Part shown: in pieces, positions 42,211 through 44,437 of the stretch | How positions within the stretch are numbered: the first letter of the stretch is position 1 | How the letters are laid out: each line of letters starts with the position of its first letter | Origin: Bacteroidales bacterium UBA1035 | Lineage (GTDB): Bacteria > Bacteroidota > Bacteroidia > Bacteroidales > Dysgonomonadaceae | Length of the DNA stretch: 44,437 nucleotides | Assembly: GCA_002316835.1 (NCBI GenBank) | Contig: DCEG01000026.1 | Span: 1-44,437 of the forward strand | Direction: 5' to 3' | Position numbers and translations under genes: made by a program | Notes under the pieces: generated by a model | What the model was told of the DNA's origin: nothing | Databases searched by the model: none | What the model saw: the letters and a program-made list of their open reading frames with translations, nothing else

Positions 42211-42621
42211 ATGGAAGTCAAAAATATAGGTTTTGTGATTTTATCTGATGATGTAAAAGCAGCATCATCGTTTTATACCACACATTTTGGATTTAATGCC
42301 TTGATTGTGTTAGACTGGTTTGCAAGTCACGAGCACGAGGCATACAAAGGTGTTTATTTTGATATTATAAAAAAAGGCCACGAATCTGCGGGACACGCTT
42401 TGTTAAATGAATCGACAAAAGGAACAATGATTGCGTTAATTGTAGAAAACGCAGAAAAAGAATTTATTCGTTTAACAAAAGAAGGAGTAAGCATGGCAAT
42501 GGCTACGAAAGAAGAACCATGGGGACAGAAAAGATTTCAGGTTTATGCACCGGACGGTGTTATCGTAGAAATAATTGAACAAATTGCTCCGGATATGGAG
42601 TGGATGAAGAATAATATATAA
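42211..42621 (+). CDS. VOC/glyoxalase-bleomycin resistance family protein
   Basis: A 136-residue vicinal-oxygen-chelate protein: MEVKNIGFVILSDDVKAASS, FYTTHFGF as the first beta-alpha-beta unit and FQVYAPDGVIVEIIEQI as the typical C-terminal strand with a metal-binding-type Glu. Such small VOC proteins include antibiotic-binding and isomerase-like members; no specific function can be assigned. Start chosen at MEVKN because the upstream in-frame ATG at 42172 lies over the promoter region. It is the first gene of a three-gene unit with the HD and DUF1801 genes, and is more AT-rich than its downstream neighbours. Confidence 0.85.
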   Translation: MEVKNIGFVILSDDVKAASSFYTTHFGFNALIVLDWFASHEHEAYKGVYFDIIKKGHESAGHALLNESTKGTMIALIVENAEKEFIRLTKEGVSMAMATKEEPWGQKRFQVYAPDGVIVEIIEQIAPDMEWMKNNI

Positions 42622-42625
42622 TCAG

Positions 42626-43240
42626 ATGATAGTACTCGAACATTTACCCGAAGACAACGCCGGCCGTTTACATCCCGGAATAACCCGCGAAAAAGCTTTT
42701 GCGCTGGTGGAAAAATACAACAAAGAGCCGTTTCACATACAGCACGCTGAAACGGTGGAGGCGATGATGCGCTACTATGCCCGCACATTGGGTTATGCCG
42801 AAGAAGAAGAGTTTTGGGGTTTGGTGGGTTTGTTGCACGATTTGGATTTCGAGCAGTTTCCGGATGAACATTGTATAAAAGTGCGCGAAATATTCGATGC
42901 CGAAGGCATTGACCCCGAAATGAAACGTGCGGTGGTTTCTCACGCTTACGGGTTTACTCAACACGATGTAAAACCGGAACATCAGATGGAAAAAGTGCTG
43001 TATGCAGCCGATGAACTCACCGGATTAATCGGCGCTGCTATCTTGATGCGTCCCAGCAAAAGCACACTCGATTTAACGGTGCAGTCGCTGAAAAAGAAAT
43101 TCAAGGATAAAAAGTTTGCCGCCGGTTGTTCGCGCGAAGTCATCCAGAAAGGCGCTGATCTACTGGGCTGGGATTTGGAGTACCTGATGGACGAAACCAT
43201 CAAGGCGATGCAGGAGAAAGAACGGGCAGAACAAGTATAA
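42626..43240 (+). CDS. HD-domain phosphohydrolase
   Basis: A 204-residue metal-dependent phosphohydrolase of the HD superfamily. The metal ligands are visible as His40 (HIQHAETV), His71-Asp72 (LLHDLD) and the later Asp in AADELTG; VVSHAYGF supplies a further conserved His. The type resembles the small HDIG-like predicted hydrolases whose nucleotide substrate is unknown. It starts 5 bases after the VOC stop and ends 12 bases before DUF1801, so it is co-transcribed. Local GC is higher than in the VOC gene. Confidence 0.88.
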   Translation: MIVLEHLPEDNAGRLHPGITREKAFALVEKYNKEPFHIQHAETVEAMMRYYARTLGYAEEEEFWGLVGLLHDLDFEQFPDEHCIKVREIFDAEGIDPEMKRAVVSHAYGFTQHDVKPEHQMEKVLYAADELTGLIGAAILMRPSKSTLDLTVQSLKKKFKDKKFAAGCSREVIQKGADLLGWDLEYLMDETIKAMQEKERAEQV

Positions 43241-43251
43241 AATAACTGATT

Positions 43252-43710
43252 ATGATATCAAAACCGGAAACACCCGATGCATACGTGCAACAACTCGCTC
43301 CCGAGCGCAAGGACGCCATCGAAAAACTACGGCAGGTATTGAAAGAAAACCTTCCCGATGGTTACGTGGAAGAAATAAGTTACGGAATGATCGGTTATGT
43401 CATTCCCTTTTCCATTTACCCCGACGGCTATGCCGTGAAACCGAAAGTGCCGCTGCCACTGATGAACCTTGCTTCGCAAAAGAATCACATAGCGTTGTAC
43501 CACATGGCCGTTGGTGTTATACCCGGCTTGCTGGACTGGTTTCAGGCAGAATATCCCAAACATAGCAAAACCAAGCTGGATATGGGAAAAGGCTGCATCC
43601 GGTTCAAGAAAATCGATGACATTCCCTACGAACTTATCGGGCAGCTGGCGCAAAAAGTATCGGTGCAGCAGTGGATAGACACCTATGAAAATGCGGTGAG
43701 AAGGAAGTAG
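43252..43710 (+). CDS. DUF1801 family protein (YdhG-like)
   Basis: A 152-residue cytoplasmic protein matching DUF1801: N-terminal YVQQLAPERKDAIEKLRQVL, then VEEISYGMIGYVIPFSIYPD, NHIALYHMAVG and the C-terminal GKGCIRFKKIDDIPYELIGQ, all family hallmarks. The fold is known (YdhG/SCP2-like cavity), but the function is not; some relatives bind iron or small ligands. Its TAG stop codon is part of a GTAGAGAC-family repeat, which may have replaced or supplied the original end of the gene. Confidence 0.86.
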   Translation: MISKPETPDAYVQQLAPERKDAIEKLRQVLKENLPDGYVEEISYGMIGYVIPFSIYPDGYAVKPKVPLPLMNLASQKNHIALYHMAVGVIPGLLDWFQAEYPKHSKTKLDMGKGCIRFKKIDDIPYELIGQLAQKVSVQQWIDTYENAVRRK

Positions 43711-43777
43711 AGACGCGATTTATCGCGTCTAAATTCATTGCGTCTGAATTCATCGATGAATTTCACGTTCAACGTGA
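43707..43777. repeat. Cluster of three palindromes, GTAGAGAC family copy 3
   Basis: Three adjacent palindromes between convergent genes: a 9-bp stem (43711-43719 with 43722-43730) preceded by GTAG; a perfect 16-base palindrome (43747-43762); and a 7-bp stem (43763-43769 with 43771-43777). The first overlaps the DUF1801 stop and the last overlaps the methyltransferase stop, so the cluster may end transcription in both directions. Confidence 0.75.
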
Positions 43778-44437
43778 TTTCTTTCGTGCAATATCAAGAT
43801 TTAAGGTAATTCGCACAGCAACCCTATTGTTGTGATTTTCAATAACACTTTCCATTTCTGCGAAGAAAGCGTAGGAAAAGGCAGCATGATCGGGGAAAGT
43901 TTTCAGCAGTTTTATGTATTCCGTGCCGGTGAATTGCACTTTCGTTGTAAATATTCGGTGGCTTAACAATTCGAATAATTCGCTGTTTATAATCTCATTC
44001 TTTCGGTTTTCAATTTTCTCGGACTGAATTTCGCCGATACTTTTCTCTAATTTACTTCCCGTGTGTACAGAATAAATTTCTTGAATTTCCGTACTTAAAT
44101 CCGGGTTATCCACTAAAAAATTGTTCCAGAACACTATTAGCAACCCATTTTCTTTCAATAGTTTGTGATATTTTGTAAATTTCGTTTCACTGTTTAACCA
44201 ATGAAAGGATGTTGCCGAAACAACAGCGTCAAAGTAATCGTTTTCAAGTTCGGCACTCTCGAAATAATCGTTGATAATTTTTATGTTCGGTTCACTTCCG
44301 AATTTTTCATTCAACAACCGGCTGAGGTTTTTGCCCGGTTCCAACAGCGTGAGTTCCGGTTTCCATATCTCGTTGATCCTCTCTGTTGCAATGCCGTTTC
44401 CGGCACCGATTTCCAGTATTTTATAGGTAGGGCCGGG
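43769..44437 (-). CDS. SAM-dependent methyltransferase, N-terminus beyond the window
   Basis: The C-terminal 222 residues of a class I methyltransferase, still open at the right edge. Reading past the TTG at 44344 (which is Leu here, not a start) restores motif I, YKILEIGAGNG, followed by TLLEPGKNLSRLL (acidic loop) and motif-II-like FDAVVSATSFHWL, with LLIVFWNNF after it. These are usual for the methyltransferase_11/25-like group acting on small molecules. The C-terminal half is less conserved (FTTKVQFTGTEYIKLLKTFP). Substrate unknown. The stop codon lies in the palindrome cluster. Confidence 0.85.
   Translation of the reverse strand, partial: PGPTYKILEIGAGNGIATERINEIWKPELTLLEPGKNLSRLLNEKFGSEPNIKIINDYFESAELENDYFDAVVSATSFHWLNSETKFTKYHKLLKENGLLIVFWNNFLVDNPDLSTEIQEIYSVHTGSKLEKSIGEIQSEKIENRKNEIINSELFELLSHRIFTTKVQFTGTEYIKLLKTFPDHAAFSYAFFAEMESVIENHNNRVAVRITLNLDIARKKSR

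Noticed and set aside
44342..44344. TTG as the start of the methyltransferase
   Set aside because: The frame stays open to the window edge and the upstream residues contain motif I (ILEIGAGNG), so the codon is internal Leu and the gene is cut by the edge.
1..44437. CRISPR arrays, tRNA or rRNA genes, prophage or insertion sequence
   Set aside because: No regularly spaced direct repeats, cloverleaf-like segments, transposase or phage genes were recognised by reading; a tRNAscan/Infernal run would be needed to exclude small RNAs fully.

Overview
The window looks like a chromosomal segment of a Bacteroidales bacterium; a Dysgonomonadaceae-type genome is my best guess, but I cannot confirm the genus. 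Support: moderately low GC; Bacteroidetes-type promoters (-7 TAnnTTTG, usually read as TATCTTTG, in two clear cases with a -33 TTTG 20 bases upstream and in one 19 bases upstream); no consistent Shine-Dalgarno sequences; typical families such as DUF4922, DUF4919, TPR-LuxR membrane regulators, cupin-XRE plus acyl-CoA ligase, GH140 and PII-like RND partners; and two families of dispersed palindromic intergenic repeats. No rRNA, tRNA, CRISPR array, prophage or insertion sequence was recognised. I count 43 coding regions, including a 32-codon leader ORF and one gene cut by the right edge.

Region 1 (1-9785): a terminator for an off-window gene, a YcbB-type L,D-transpeptidase lipoprotein, then a leftward group (HIT-like DUF4922, a tandem USP-fold protein resembling the detached C-terminus of a CPA2 antiporter, and a large TPR protein), a DUF4919 secreted protein, fabD, and a divergently transcribed TPR-transmembrane-HTH regulator.

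Region 2 (9846-20431, all leftward): XRE-cupin regulator with acyl-CoA ligase; ZupT; a RelE/ParE-like toxin-antitoxin pair joined by an ATGA overlap to an inositol monophosphatase; an S9 peptidase; ispE; a YefM/YoeB toxin-antitoxin pair with a clear promoter and palindromic operator; and a lipoprotein/DUF2461/nuclease operon.

Region 3 (20713-29104, all rightward): envelope stress and efflux. A LiaF-like membrane protein and a membrane LytTR regulator precede a TetR regulator with its own promoter, then TolC, membrane fusion protein and RND pump genes, and a PII-like signalling protein whose ATG overlaps the pump stop codon.

Region 4 (29149-35594): two PLP transsulfuration-family enzymes (a cystathionine gamma-synthase/lyase type and MetY). 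The MetY gene is preceded by a long leader with a promoter and a Cys-containing 32-codon ORF, a candidate sulfur-amino-acid attenuator and the observation I find most worth testing. A divergent LuxR response regulator, a small lipoprotein, lipoate-protein ligase and an isoaspartyl peptidase follow.

Region 5 (35660-44437): pirin, a ketopantoate-reductase-like enzyme, a two-gene pectin (RG-II-like) hydrolase operon (GH28-like and GH140), an MFS exporter, a VOC/HD/DUF1801 operon, and the 3' part of a SAM methyltransferase. Several gene pairs overlap as TAATG or ATGA, suggesting that translational coupling is common here.
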